From NCBI GenBank assembly GCA_038373865.1, contig JAXGGA010000072.1, positions 124,001-188,000 on the forward strand: DNA of 64,000 nucleotides, read 5' to 3'. The translations under genes and the position numbers were made by a program. The notes under the pieces are model-generated. The model was not told the DNA's origin, ran no database searches, and was given only the letters and a program-made list of their open reading frames with translations. The DNA is from Uloborus plumipes (taxonomy: Eukaryota; Arthropoda; Arachnida; Araneae; Uloboridae). Of the stretch, positions 11,951 through 23,889 are shown in pieces (within the stretch, counting starts at the first letter, position 1; every line of letters begins with the position of its first letter).

Positions 11951-13261
11951 GGAAGACCTGATAGACAAGCATGGCTCGATAAAGTTTTTATGCTTGAGCG
12001 ATCTGGGGTGAGAAAGGGGTTGAAGCAATTTGTCCCAAAAGCAAAGCATGAATGTTTTTTAAAGCTGGAGCAGTGGAACGCAGAAGTAAATAAAATCCGG
12101 CGGCTGGAAAGAAGTGGCAATTGCAGTTGAGAATGTGGAGGTGCCGATCAGCATGATCCGTCGAGGCAAAGAAGTGAGAAGAAAAGGGCGTTCGTGAGCC
12201 GTATTCGGGTGCGTCATGACGGCGCAGACTGTTGGAGCACTCTGGCAGAGCGAGAGAGTCTTGGGCCGCATAGGTAAGCCTCTTAGAGAACGCGGTGATC
12301 TGACAGTTAATTCCAGTGTTTAGGAAGGTGCTTTGACAATAGATTATATCTTAAGCAGCCTGGATAGACAGGGTCCCGTTCCGAGCGAACTCGGGGAGCT
12401 TAACCGCAAACAGATCCCAGTTTTTGTGATTTTAATCGGATTGGGAACGCCTCTCCTTCTCTTTTGGGCATTGTCCGGACGGGGGCTACCTGATCAAGTC
12501 CTCCCAGTCATTATCAAATAACGTTTTTATTTATTTACTATTGATCCTCCTCGTTCTCCGTGCTTCCAATCTCTCTAAGCTTATTTCCGGAAAGGATTAC
12601 GCGGAAGCAGCGAAAGAGGACGCTCATATTGGATTACCCAGTAACACCACTTGAGTGGCAGCCACACTCTTTCAGTCACTATCACAACCGCTGATCTGTT
12701 TTATCGCCTTCTTTATGGCGAGATCCTAATAAGGATTTCAAAACCCTTGAAAAAAATCTCGGCTAGGCTCTAAGCCGCGCTCACTTTTAATTTCTGCACT
12801 CCACCAGGAGAAGAGATCTTTGAGCACGAGTCGTTTTTATGCTGCGTCTCTCAGATCGAGGATTTTCGATTGGCTGGCGGTGAAACAAAGCATCGGATCA
12901 TTACAGCAAAAAGAGCTAAATACTCCGGCCCTTGAATCAGTCATTAGAGCATGAACATTTCGAAACTTAGACTCCTTTAACTGTCTTGCCGACAATCCCT
13001 TTTGAGCGGCATCCGTACTTTCATTAACAAAACTAAGATTTTAATTGCTTACATTAACGCAGGCCACATCATATTAACGAAATGCACTTCCGTTTTTATT
13101 TCCCCGAAGCAAAAATGCTTTCACTTTGTCGATAAGATTAAAAGTCCGAAGCGCTTCTTCCACTTTGCACTTTTGCATAAACTAATTTATGCTGTAAAGG
13201 GAATAAAAATTATTTTGCACTTATTTCGTAAGGAATCCATTACTGCCCATTAGCTTCTACC
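11951..13261. other. GC-richer complex region, possible exon or conserved noncoding DNA
   Basis: Complex sequence, richer in GC than both sides, without A/T runs. A potential splice donor, CATAGGTAAGC, occurs at 12270-12280 after a CpG-containing stretch (12090-12270), so an untranslated first exon is conceivable. A 62-codon frame (12333-12521) has a hydrophobic centre but matches nothing I know. 12640-13260 has no repeats and contains AT-rich homeodomain-like words. I infer unique, possibly constrained DNA, but no gene can be named. Confidence 0.3.
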
Positions 13262-13742
13262 AGTCTTAGGGCTTAAGTATTCTTCGTGTAGTGATGAATG
13301 TCTTTTGCGTAGGATATGCGGAATAATTGACAAATTTCACAAACAAAATTCAGAGCATTTATATCCACTTAAATTTTTTTGAAATGTAATAAGTATTAAA
13401 TTTCAAACAATAGTAAACATAGCTTAGAAAATTCGTAATCGGATTTGGACACTTTTAATCCTTTAATATCATTTCTGTGTAACTTAGAGATTGCACTATA
13501 ATCGTTTCAAACTAATTAATGATAATTTAATCTATGCAATTTATTTTAAGGTGAGTAATGAAAGAAAGAGTGCAATATCAAGTATAAAATAATCTTGTAG
13601 TTATTAATAGGGAATCAAAGCTTCTTTTCTTCAAGTCTCTTAAAAAAAAAAAAAAAAAAAAGTTAGAAGTCAAAAAAAAAAAAAAAAAATCTTTTTTTTT
13701 TTTGAACTTTTAACAATTTTCTAATTTAAACAAAGCAAAGCC
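13262..13742. other. AT-rich spacer with poly(A)/poly(T) runs
   Basis: Contains A-runs at 13642-13661 and 13672-13689 and a T-run around 13692-13703. This may mark decayed retroposed tails. Nothing else is supported. Confidence 0.5.
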
Positions 13743-13804
13743 GAAAATAATCGATGTTTTAGCCATAACTGTTTACAAGTATGGCTAAAATATCGATTAT
13801 TTTT
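13743..13804. ncRNA. Hairpin with 25-bp stem, miRNA-precursor-like
   Basis: The left arm 13743-13767 (starts GAAAATAATCGATGTTTT) and right arm 13780-13804 (starts TATGGCTAAAATATCGATTA) are complementary over 25 bp. The only two mismatches become G:U pairs in a plus-strand transcript. The loop is 12 nt (13768-13779). Outside the stem, after a small asymmetric internal loop, TAAACAA and TTGTTTA can extend pairing by 7 bp. Size and shape fit a microRNA precursor, but a short palindromic transposon remnant is equally possible. No expression evidence is available. Confidence 0.3.
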
Positions 13805-15097
13805 AATGTTGTTTATGATAAATGTGTTCAAAAAGTGATTCAAAATTAAAAAGCAAGGAATCAACTCCGTTTTATTTCCACTCAATTTTTTTCACATAAA
13901 AGTGTAACATAGCAATTTAAAAATAATTAATTTGTAATGGATACAGATAACAGATCGATCAGAAATATCTTTCCTGTTTTCTTCACTGTTATTAAAAAAA
14001 CCTGCAAAAACCAATAATAGAAGTTATCTTCATCTTTAGTTCCTCAGTTTTGATCAAATAAGGAACTGTTGCTCAGTACAGAAAATATCTTGGGCTCTTG
14101 TTAGTTTTCACCTTTTGTTTCAATATGAGGTATGAATTAAGTCTCATAAGAATTTGATGCCAAAAAAAGCATTTTAACCAAAAACTCAATGATGACTTTT
14201 GTATGAAGTGACTCGATTAAGTGCTTTTTCAAGAAATGTAATTTCTTGTTAAAAGTAACGAAATTAAAATAAGCAAGATTATTAATAGATTGACAACTGA
14301 TAATTTTAATGTTTGAATTTATTTTTTGTTCGGAAATGTTTCCTTTAAAAATCTGTCAAAAATACTTATATTATCGTTTTTGTATTATACGAAAAGTTGA
14401 AATCATATTTTTAAGAATAAAGAGTTCCTGTTATTTTGCTGAGCTGAATTCCTTTAAGAATTTGGTCAACAGTAAACAGATATAGTCATTCAGGTCTGGT
14501 AAAACGTCCCAGTGTCAAAACACCCACATAGTTCATTGGTAGGATTTTTTTTTCCGGAGGCAGTGGGGTGCATAGAAGTATCTAGTGTATCGTCCAGTTA
14601 TTTTTTACTGTTTTCTACCGATTATTACGGTTATTAGTAGGGGAATGAGGGGCAAAGTGAAAATGGCGGGCAAAGTGAAATGGTAAAATATCTTCATAGT
14701 TCGCACCACCACTATCTAGCAATATTTTAACTAAGAACCTAGACATATAGTTGATTCCTATAAAAAAAATAAGTAACTCCATAGATCAACGAAAACAATT
14801 TTTCAAGCTTTTTTCAAAATATTTGATAAATTTATTGTAATATTCGTGGTTTTTCAAAAATATTTCTTTTTATTATAAAATGAGAAAATTTTTGTAATTA
14901 TCATTTAAACTATTAAATGAGATCTATTGATGTCCAGTGCAGTTCTCATTTAGTTTAAAGATATAGTCAAGAGATATTTGCATAAATCCGACTTGTGCCT
15001 GAACGTTTGCGACAGCAAAAAAAAAAAAAAAAGTCTTTTGTAATTTCTTACTTTTTTTTTCGGTTATACTTTTCAAAACTCCAGATACGCATTTGGG
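13805..15097. other. AT-rich segment with one orphan transposon end
   Basis: At 14638 the sequence TAGGGGAATGAGGGGCAAAG followed by TGAAA resembles 31395-31420 (TAGGGGAATGTGAGG, then TGTGAAAT). It looks like a single end of a TA-inserting element, but no partner end was found nearby. The rest is unremarkable. Confidence 0.35.
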
Positions 15098-15267
15098 CAT
15101 GGACGTCATTTCAAGTTTTTCCAGGGGGGAGGGGCAAAGGGTCCAAACACACTGCAATTTCATAGAAAAACATCTAAAGCCACTTCCACTTATACGTAAA
15201 TATATTGATTTCTTAAAGTCAGGGGGGGAGAAATTGACCCCCCTGCCCTCCCTAAATGACGGGCCTG
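15098..15267. mobile_element. Small hAT MITE, 170 bp
   Basis: Ends are CATGGACGTCATTT on the left and AAATGACGGGCCTG on the right, an imperfect inverted repeat fitting hAT ends (CA.. to ..TG). Flanks are CATTTGGG (15090-15097) and TATTTGGG (15268-15275), an 8-bp target duplication with one change. The interior has G-rich and C-rich tracts near the two ends and no transposase, so it is non-autonomous. Confidence 0.7.
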
Positions 15268-15599
15268 TATTTGGGGTTATATTGTCTACCATCAGTAGAA
15301 ATTGGAAGAATTCCGCTGAATAACTTTCTTTTTAATCAAATATTTGCATTGCCTAAACTTTTGCGACGCACTATATTCTATATTTCGTCAGCATTATAAC
15401 TAATGAGGATGGTACTTATAACAAAAAAGTATAAAAAGAACATTGTTTTTCTTTTCTTTCTTTTTTTTACTGCAGATATTATGGACTTAAGAATTTCAAA
15501 TGCAATGAAACCCAACATTATTCTGAGTAGGGTTCCAAATTGCTATATTTGTTTTAACTCTCTGATTCTTGAATTATATCGCTTCTTTCTTATCACATA

Positions 15600-17480
15600 A
15601 ATCAAGAGTTATAATTTCCCAATTTTATCTGTATTAACATGGGGTTAATGAACTATTTATTTTAACCCATTGTTAATTACTAAATTCCAGAACACATGCA
15701 ATTTTTTTCAAATTCAATATGTTTTTGTTACATTGTTTGCAAGTTATAATTGCATAGATTCCATCTACATTAACAGCGGGTTGATGGAGGATTTTTAAAT
15801 AACGTTACTAATTACTGACTTTCGAAATAGCAAAAATTCCTAAAATACATCTGGAAAAATTATTTTTCTTGCTTCATTTGGAGTTGTAGTTGCACCATTT
15901 GAATTCAGTCCAGCAAGGGTTAAATTGATGATTTGCTTCGAATCTTGCTGCTAATGACACCAACTTTATCTACACTAACAGGGGGTTGGTGGCTTATTTG
16001 TTTTTCTTAATTGCTAGCTTTTAATGATTGCTAGCTCCAAAACTGCACTACTTATAACATAAATTCCTGAAATCTAAAATATATTTTTCAAATCATTTTT
16101 TATTGCTTCTTTTGGTAGTTATAGTTGTACCGATTGTATTAAGTCTAGCAAGGGTTTTATTAGTGATTTGTACCGAATTTTTTTAGTAGTTACACTAAAT
16201 TCATCTATATTAACAATCAGTAAATGGGTTACTTAATTTTACGCGCTATCAAAATGTATCACAATGTTTCTTTTTTTTTATCGTTGCATATTCGGAAGAT
16301 ACAATTACATCGAATATTATACACTAACAAGGGGCTAATGAAGGACTTATTTTTCTTCCTTACTAATTACTAACTTTCAAAGCATCATAAATTCCTAAAA
16401 TGTCTTGAAAACATCATTTTTATTACTTCTTTTGGTTTATAATTGCACTGGTTGCATTCAACTTAGCAAAGGGTTTAATTGATGACTTGTTTCGAAGCTT
16501 CCAATTCCATCAATTAATTTCGAACTAGCAAGGGGTCAGTGGGTTACTTATTTTAACCTGCTGTTAGTTGCTAACTCCCAAAATGGATCATAGTATTTTC
16601 TTAGTTATTTTCTTTTCATCATACAGTTTGAAACTTTTGAAAACATCGATTGCATATACAACACTCACAAGACATAAATGAATGATTTATCTTACCCCTT
16701 TAATAATTATTAATTTTCAGAATAACATAAATTACATAAATGTATGGGTTTTTTGAAAATATTTCGGAAGTAATCTTTGCTTCGACATCATCTACACAAA
16801 CAAGGAATTATAAACAATTATTTATCTTGATTATCCTTTATACACTATTAAGTGTGATAGAAATAAATTATATTATATGCATACTCTCATAGATTATATA
16901 TACTCTGAAAGGAGGTCGATGAATGATTTATTTTCTCCTCTTACACACCCTCTTTCTGTAAAAAAATGAATGTTATTTTTACAGTATAATACTGCTAATT
17001 TTATAGTAATAAACTGCAAAAATTTCTCATTTTACAGTAATAAACTAAAAAATTTGTCATTTTATAATAATAGACTAAAATTTCTACTTTTGCAGTTGTG
17101 TATTTTACATTTTTGAACTGGAACCTCTGCTGCCAGGATTATAGTTGTTTTTGTAGTATAATATTGCTAAATTTTACGGCAATAAAATGTAAAAGCAATA
17201 AAATGTAAAATTTCTAACATTACAGTAATAAACTGTAAAATTGCTAGTTTCAGTTTATTACTGTGCATTTTAGTTTTAAACTAGAACCTCGGCTGCCAGT
17301 ATTATACTGTAAACAGTTCCTTTTTTGCAGTGTAATTATTAACTTTCAGAATAACATAAATTCCAATTATATGTGTGTGGGTGGGGAGGGGGATTTATTA
17401 CTCGTTTTGGGGATTATAATTACACCGATCGCACCTACACTAGCAACTGGTTAATCGACGATTTATTTCGTATCCTGCCG
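15600..17480. repeat. Degenerate tandem array, AGCAAGGGGTTAATGG family
   Basis: Variants of ACACTAACAAGGGGTTAATG followed by GATTTATTT recur at about 15632, 15765, 15912, 15971, 16148, 16322, 16470, 16520, 16661, 16795, 16900 and 17431. Each is followed by ACTAATTACTAACTTTC, CATAAATTCCTAAAAT and TTTTATTGCTTCTTTTGG words. Spacing is irregular (about 60-240 bp), as expected for an old satellite with deletions. The array is interrupted at 16956 by an ACAGTA-family MITE and resumes at 17335 in the middle of a unit. Confidence 0.75.
16956..17332 (+). mobile_element. ACAGTA-family MITE copy 4, inside an array
   Basis: Begins CTGTAAAAAAATGAATG and ends TTTTTTGCAGTG, followed by TA. The internal TTTTACAGTATAATACTGC and TGCCAGTATTATACTGT blocks match the other copies. 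The sequence right of it (TAATTATTAACTTTCAGAAT) is the continuation of a tandem unit, so the MITE jumped into an existing array. Confidence 0.78.
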
Positions 17481-18253
17481 AATGAATGACTTGGAGTCCA
17501 TTCAACCGCAATATGGATTCCAGCTAGGACTTTGATTCTGGAAGAGACTTTTATTTCCTTTCTCTGTTTGATATCCCAAGTGCAAAGATCAGCATCACCC
17601 GTCCCCCATGTCAGAACGTGCTTCTCACCTCCGTCGGAGCTATTAGCAGGGCTGAGGCCTGTTTAAACCAGATTTGGTGACCCCGTGTTGAGTAAGGGAA
17701 AGAGAGAGATCACTGTCAGGGTTTCTCCCTTCTGGACAATACACTACCGGGCCTCCTCCTTCAACAGCAAAATCCGGTTCTCGACTACTGCTTTATTCTT
17801 CACAAACATTTCACTGCCAAATTGGCGATTTGGAGCCAACGCTATTTGCCGAAGAGATTTGCCCCGCTAAGTCATTTGGTATATTGCCCACTTTTGCACC
17901 TCTTCGGACGGCTGTATTGACACACTAAATGCTATGTTGCAGAAAAATATGTTTGCTTCTTTATGGCACTGATCAAGGAGTTATGGAGGGCATTTCTTCT
18001 GGAACAAGACAACTTTTCACCTTCGCTCAGCTAACTACGGCATTTTATTATACCAGTCCGAAACGATGGACTATTCAGTTGATCCGAAATGCAAAATCCA
18101 ATTGGAACTTTAACTCTAATAAAATATTTTACTTCAACTTTAACTCAATAAAGTATTTGAATCAATTGAACCACTCTATTGACCCATAATACAAAATCAA
18201 ATCGGGAACTTTAACCCTCACGAAATATTTTACTTTGTTTTTATAATGCCATA
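17481..18253. other. Complex unique segment; candidate conserved DNA
   Basis: 17481-18060 is GC-richer and lacks repeats. Short frames of 61 and 86 codons are present, without domain resemblance. At 18090-18240 a short motif (GGAACTTTAACTC, ATAAAATATTTTACTT) is repeated two to three times. Nothing more specific can be supported. Confidence 0.3.
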
Positions 18254-18504
18254 ACTGGGTGGTGTTATGCAAAAAGGAGTTAACCCACAAAAACCTGATT
18301 TTGAGATAGTGGGCTTTAAAGTCAACAAACTCTGGCAAAAAGCATGGAGCTCTATATCAATATACCAATGATATGTTACCATGAAATGCTGATAGGGCTT
18401 AAATATTTTTGCTTAATGTAGAAAGCAACATATTTTACCATCACAGTTGGATAACTCATTTTTTTATGTTTTGTGGGTTAACCTCCTTTTTGCCACCATC
18501 CAAC
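18254..18504. mobile_element. TA-flanked MITE, 251 bp
   Basis: The left arm ACTGGGTGGTG..GCAAAAAGGAG followed by TTAACCCACAAAA is matched inverted by the right arm TTTTGTGGGTTAACCTCC followed by TTTTTGCCACCATCC. This gives arms of about 37 bp with small indels. TA lies at 18252-18253 and at 18505-18506. No open frame. Confidence 0.75.
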
Positions 18505-18926
18505 TAAGATTGTAACATCATAGGTTCATTTATGTTTCTACCAAAAAGTATTCATACTTTACATGAAAATTTATAATATTTATAAGCTTCGTTGCAGCAA
18601 AAAGATTGCACATTTAACTTGACCATGCAGTGACGTCATGCTAGTGGTCACTTAGCATTTTGCAGTTTTGAAACTCTACTGGGATGGATAAAACTGGTAT
18701 AATAAAATAATAACTCTAGTAGATAAAACTGGTACTTTTATCCACTCGTTATTTCATGATGTTTCATATTTGAGACAGAGCTATTTTCTCTAACTACCTG
18801 CCAATAAAATGCGATGAAAAGAAAGATACAAAAAGAACTGCAGCGGTTGCTCACGTTTTGAATGTTATAAGCGTATGGGGCACCTTTGCCTTGCCAGGAA
18901 CAAGAGCTGCGTTCATAGCTTTCATG
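18505..18926. other. Spacer between two TA elements
   Basis: Mixed unique sequence with a short local repeat (ATAAAACTGGTA at about 18687 and 18722). No gene or transposon end was recognised. Confidence 0.4.
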
Positions 18927-18928
18927 TA

Positions 18929-20253
18929 GGGTTGGTTAGGGTAAGTGGGCCCCCTTTTTAGAACAGTGCGTTTTTAAAGCCTTATATAAAAGTTTTAAAG
19001 CAAAACAGTTTAAATTTGTTGACTTATTTTATCTTGGACATTATTAATAAACACAAGCTCAGCATTATTTCCTAAAAATATGCTTTAAATATTTTTAGCT
19101 ATGGTATTCTTCACAAAATAACGTGGGTGGCCCACTTACCCCCTAGGAAGGGGTTAGTGGGTCCCAGTTATTTATATTTAAAGTGAGCATATCTAAAAAA
19201 GGGGTTTGCGGGTTCTACCTGATAAAGTATAAAATTTTAGTAGGAAATATTTTTTTGTAAATGTATCCATTAACGAGATATCTACTTGCATTTAAATGTG
19301 TATGACAGAAAGTTATAAATTGGAACACAAAACAATTGTGTCTGTGAAATGCATTAATAACCGTTAGACATATTGTTTGCTTTTATATATAAATTACTGT
19401 TGAATAAACATAATAGAGTCGATTAAGATCAATTTTGGTAAGGAAAAAAATATAGGTTGGAATAAAAACCGGAAATACTTAAAGGTAGCGTCTATTTGAA
19501 GTTTTCTGGGGGAGAAACATTATCATTTCATCCTCAGTTATAATTCTAACATCACCTACATCAAGCCAATAAAAAGGGTAGCTATATCTATTCTTCCTAT
19601 CAAATTTTGCAGTATTTTTTTTCATTTGTTTCATGTTTTAAAATTATACCTTCATAATACTTTATGGTTTTCTTTGATGCAAGTTTCACAAATACATAGT
19701 TACCAGCTTTTGCAGTTTTTGTAGCTGAACCATCAATTTCTTCTAGGTCTCCATAATTATCTTTCATTTCATCGTAGAAATTGCTCCATCAAAACTACTT
19801 TTCATTTTTAAATCATCATTATCATGAGGAGGCCTACTTACACCATAGTGAGGGGGGTCACTTACCCTAATAAAGAAAAACCACGGGGTAAGTGGGACCC
19901 CTCCCCTTAAACACTTATTAATAATTCTTTTCATAAAATTTTTTATTGCAATGTCTACTTTAGGTTAAACTCTACAAGAAAACTTGATGAACATAGAAAA
20001 AATAATAAAAACTAATCTTGTAACACTTCTCTGAAAAATATTGCTTGAACTCGCAAAAAAATTTTTTTTTTGAATTTTTTTGACATAAACTATATGATCA
20101 AAAAAAAAGAAAGAAAAAAAAAAACAGTTCCATGAAACCCAAATATATGCAAAAGCACTGTGAGGCAGTTTTACATGATCAGTACAAAAAAGTATAAAAA
20201 CCATATGCGCATTTCAGTTTTAAGGGGGGTGGCCCACTTACCCGAACCAACCT
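18929..20253 (-). mobile_element. pogo-type TA element with GTAAGTGGGCC ends
   Basis: The left end GGGTTGGTTAGGGTAAGTGG and right end CCACTTACCCGAACCAACC are inverted copies of about 30 bp. TA precedes the left end and TG (probably mutated TA) follows the right. Extra internal copies of the end motif occur at about 19130 and 19855-19895 (CACTTACCC, GGGTAAGTGGGACCC). About 1.3 kb survives, with a relic of transposase C-terminus on the minus strand. This is a deleted copy of a Tc1/pogo-type element. Confidence 0.72.
19490..19795 (-). pseudogene. pogo-type transposase C-terminal relic
   Basis: On the minus strand, frames read EIDGSATKTAKAGNYVFVKL, then KTIKYYEGIILKHE, then, after a frame change, SYPFYWLDVGDVRIITEDE. 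This order (a VxVKF-like strand, a YxGxV strand, a FYWP-like motif, then ED and a late acidic stretch) is what I recall at the C-terminus of many arthropod pogo-like transposases. Stops and a frameshift separate the blocks. The DDE core is absent from this copy, which fits an internally deleted element. The family call is by recall. Confidence 0.5.
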
Positions 20254-20255
20254 TG

Positions 20256-20815
20256 AATTGAATTCTGGCCAGAGTATCAATGCAAGAGATTTTTTTTTCT
20301 TTACGGAAAATGTTATTTACTTGAGAAGTTCTGCAGATATCTGAAGGTATTCCGCATATTTTGTATGGACTTAAAAATATCTCAATAATTTCTTTAGACA
20401 TTTCTGAGATTTTAAATTATTTGAAATTTTTTTAGATATTCTCCAGAAATTTGAAGCTCAGTTTGAAAAATATCTGCAAATATGTTTGCTAGGAATGTCA
20501 AAAAACGAAAGATGTTTGTCTGTTCAGAATATTTCAAAACTTTTAGAAAATAAATTTGTCAAATAATGAATCTCTAGAAATTCTGCATCAAAATTATTTT
20601 TCCCTCCTCCCTTACCTTCCCTCATAGATAAGAAAAGCCAATATATACACCAAAACCAATATATGTAACCTATGCACCAATTTTGCTGGACTCTTTGCAT
20701 TAGTTCTTGTGTTACAGAGCTTACGTGAAGCGAGTAAAACTTTCGATTGCGCAACTCTCCTTTTAATAATTGATGACAAAACTAATCAGAATAAGTTCTC
20801 ATATATGTTCACCTG
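20256..20815. other. Spacer, no feature supported
   Basis: AT-rich noncoding sequence between two TA elements. No repeat ends or coding blocks were seen. Confidence 0.45.
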
Positions 20816-20817
20816 TA

Positions 20818-22758
20818 GGGGAAGACCGCCTATATTGGACCCCCTAAGAACAAGAGGCCTGTGTCGCTAAATGTGAAACCAAGCAAAAATACAAAATTTG
20901 CTAACGTAAGCGAAATTTAATCAGAAATCGCCTTAGGTACTTTCTGGATATTTCTTGTAAATATAAAAATAATTTAAAAAAAAATATCTTTTAAAAAGTT
21001 GTAAATGTCCAATTTAGGAATATATACGCCTATTTTGAACAATGCGCTTCCTGAATTGAACCGTGATAGGAAATGGTAGAATAACTTACATTTGAATCAT
21101 GTAGTCTTTTTACGGGATTTGCAATAGAATTTCTTTCGCTTCGGCCTCACCTTGGCGTAGTGTTGATGAACCCACTGATGGTATTTCATACGCTTTATCC
21201 TGTTTCGCACTTGCCGCCCTTTTTGTGCCATGCATTTTTTCCGCCAAGGTGCTATGTGCATCAGTTTTTCAAAATCATCGATAGAATTGACAATCATGTT
21301 TTGTTGAAAACCAGACCCGCTGATTCCGCAGAATTTATTTTCGCAGTACTAATTTTCGGAATCCACTCACTGTATTAGCCATGCTTGAGGTTTCTCCATA
21401 TGTTACAAAACAATTATCCTGTTCGATATGGACTAATGAACCTCATTGGATGTTCTCACATAAACGTATCACATGCTTGATTGAAATATATAGACAGAGG
21501 CCTAAAAAGGCCACATCTAAGGGCCTTTTAGGCCCTTACATTTTATTTTAGTTAAAAAATATACAGTGCGTTGTGTGGGCTGGAAGAGAAAGCATTATTA
21601 TACGGATATCGTTAGCCAAGTTTAATCCATTATTGTCGTTCGTGTGAGTGCTGTGTCCATCCATTAATAGAGTAATCTTGTTTTTTTCTTTTTTTCATTG
21701 CTTGATTGGTTTTGATGAATTGTTGTACCTATTGTGTAAATTATTGCTTGTGATCCAACCATTTTCTGAAAAATTCGATTGCGTATCAGGGGGTGCTTTT
21801 ACGGTAAGCTGATACTTGAAAGGCAATCTTTTGAAAATAGGCATTTGGACAACAAATATTCCTGATTCACTCGTGCAGCAAACAGCAGTTGTGTTTGTAC
21901 CACGTTCACCACATTCGTTAATGTTCCAACCTGATGTTTACTTTTATATATCAGTGTCTTTTCTACAGTGGAAAGGCAAGTTTTATCTACATTAAACAAT
22001 CTAGTAGCATCTGAATTGCTTCCATTTACAATATTTTCCAACAAATCGAAGAATTCCGTTATACTCTCTCTGCAAAACTAACAAGAAAATTTTATTTAAG
22101 TTAAAAAATATACTTTGTAACCAAAAACTTGAACTTACTCGATAAAGAGAGAAAAATAAGCATATTTTAAGGATTGAAGCTTCTAGAAAATATGCTTGAT
22201 AAAAAAGTTTGAATGAATATCCTGAATTAAAATTGAAGTACTTTTAAATTTATCTTAACTACCCTCTAAGGTTACACCAGTCACTCATTTTATAACGCGA
22301 AAAATAAAAAAGGCTTCGTTAAAATCATTTTCTTAAAGTGGACCACCGGTCCAATATAGAAATTTTTTTTCGATCCAAATAAAGGAAAAGATGCCGTTTT
22401 TTATTTTTCAACTTATACCCTGTTAACAAGTTTCGCAATCGCGTATGTAAATATATCGATGTAATCCCTACTAAACACAGTTTGTAATAATATAACAGCA
22501 TTTTACCTTATTTTACAAGTTTTAGAATTATCCTACTATAGATACAAGTCCGCAAAATAAGATTTTGCATGTTTTCAACACAAATCACGCCGTAACTCAC
22601 ACGACGCAACACAGTTCGAAGAGTGGTAAAACTTCATCCTCCTAGGTTTTACTCCCAAAGCTTCATATTTCTACCGTTAGATTATAGCACAGATCTGTGT
22701 ACTAGATTTTAAGCCCGAGGTTCAATTTAAGCAGTGGTCCAATATAGGCGGTTTTCCC
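20818..22758 (-). mobile_element. pogo-family element, 1.94 kb, TA-flanked
   Basis: Ends are GGGGAAGACCGCCTATATTG (left) and AATATAGGCGGTTTTCCC (right), an inverted repeat continuing through the shared GGTCCAATATA or TATTGGACC word. TA is present at 20816-20817 and at 22759-22760. The minus strand carries a recognisable pogo/Tigger DDE transposase relic. A second, internal inverted GGACCACCGGTCCAATATAG lies near 22340-22360. The left part contains small palindromes (GGCCTAAAAAGGCC and AAGGGCCTTTTAGGCCCTT, 21488-21527). Confidence 0.82.
21560..22080 (-). pseudogene. pogo/Tigger DDE transposase relic
   Basis: Reading the minus strand from about 22080, an AG acceptor-like site (TTTTGCAG) is followed by a frame with SITEFFDLLENIV, then ATRLFNVDKTCLSTVEK. 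This is the FNVDETGLS block carrying the first catalytic Asp of DDE_1 enzymes. It continues to KHQVGTLTN, the usual KQVG.LTS motif. After a frame change, LLMDGHSTHT gives the second catalytic Asp and LPAHTTH the conserved LPPHTTH block (about 21571-21673). The FNVDKT change of Glu to Lys and the frameshifts make it inactive. The helix-turn-helix half and the third acidic residue were not identified. Confidence 0.75.
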
Positions 22759-22760
22759 TA

Positions 22761-23889
22761 TATAAAACGTCGTATTAAAAAGAGGTACGGTTGCATTTAA
22801 TTTAATTATTAGTGAGACAATCTTTTCAATGTTAAGTGATTCGCCTGATCCAAGTCGTTAAAAAAGAGAGGGGAAAAAACAGGTTTGTTGAAATACTTGA
22901 AGAAACACATATTTCATTTTTTTCAAAATTTACTTTAATTTTGCCTAACATCAGGAAATCTTTCCGTCTTCAGAAATAAGACGATTAGAAAAAAAAGGAG
23001 AAGTTGCGCAAAAAGCGTGGTTTCTCAACTCAACAGATTGCATTTCAGAGGAAATAAAAACGAACATTGATCTCCAATGAATCCTTCAAATTAAAATTTT
23101 CTCCACATTTTACTAGCTAGTATATGTTTATAAGTACATAAAACTTAAACTTCCTGGACAAAAATAAACAATTTGCTGAATTTCCTATCCTTGGATCAAA
23201 TTATAGTGAATAATATTCTTTCTGATAGGGCATAAAGTAGCAAGTTTTTGATTTGCTTTTACTACCAGAACGGCTCAGAAGTAAATGCGCGAATAAACAA
23301 GTATGGGTTATCTAGTCGGGGTGGTAATTTTTTCAGCATTAAAACACTTGTTTTGGTTGTTAGAAAAGTATTTTATCTTCTCTCTCCCTCTCTTTTTTAA
23401 ATGAAAAACTGATGAATATGAATCCCGAGCACTTGCATACACTGACCTTGAACCTTAGCTCTTGCTGGATTTTTTTAGGGCTCTCGTTGGAATTTTTAAT
23501 TTCAAGAAAAATGACGGAACAATTGGAGCAGGCCTGCTGCATTAAATTTTGCAAAAATTCGACATTTTTTGGCAAAAAAACAGAGTCGTGAAGTAAAATA
23601 GGCACCTTACTCTTTTGATTTGTCCCCTCACAACTTTTAACTGTTCTCCAAACTCAATAGGCGATTGAAAAATTATTGCTGCTACAGCCGTTTCGTTATT
23701 TATTTTGAAATTAAAGATCTGACGAGGACAATACACTTTATCTCAGCAGTCAAACTGTTTACCAAGGAAAAATCATTTTAAAAAAATCACGCATGTGCAG
23801 AAAGAACCAAAGTCGGTTCGTGCATGAGGGCTAGATTCATACCCATCAGATTTTCACACAAAAATACAAAATCGGAAGTTTTTCTTACA
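22761..23889. other. AT-rich spacer, no gene recognised
   Basis: Unassigned AT-rich sequence. The overlapping minus-strand frames of 64-81 codons at 23360-23736 lack family resemblance and are treated as chance. Confidence 0.45.

Noticed and set aside
12333..12521. 62-codon frame with a hydrophobic segment that could be a membrane protein
   Set aside because: Only one hydrophobic stretch, no homologous motif, no upstream coding texture. More likely unique noncoding DNA.
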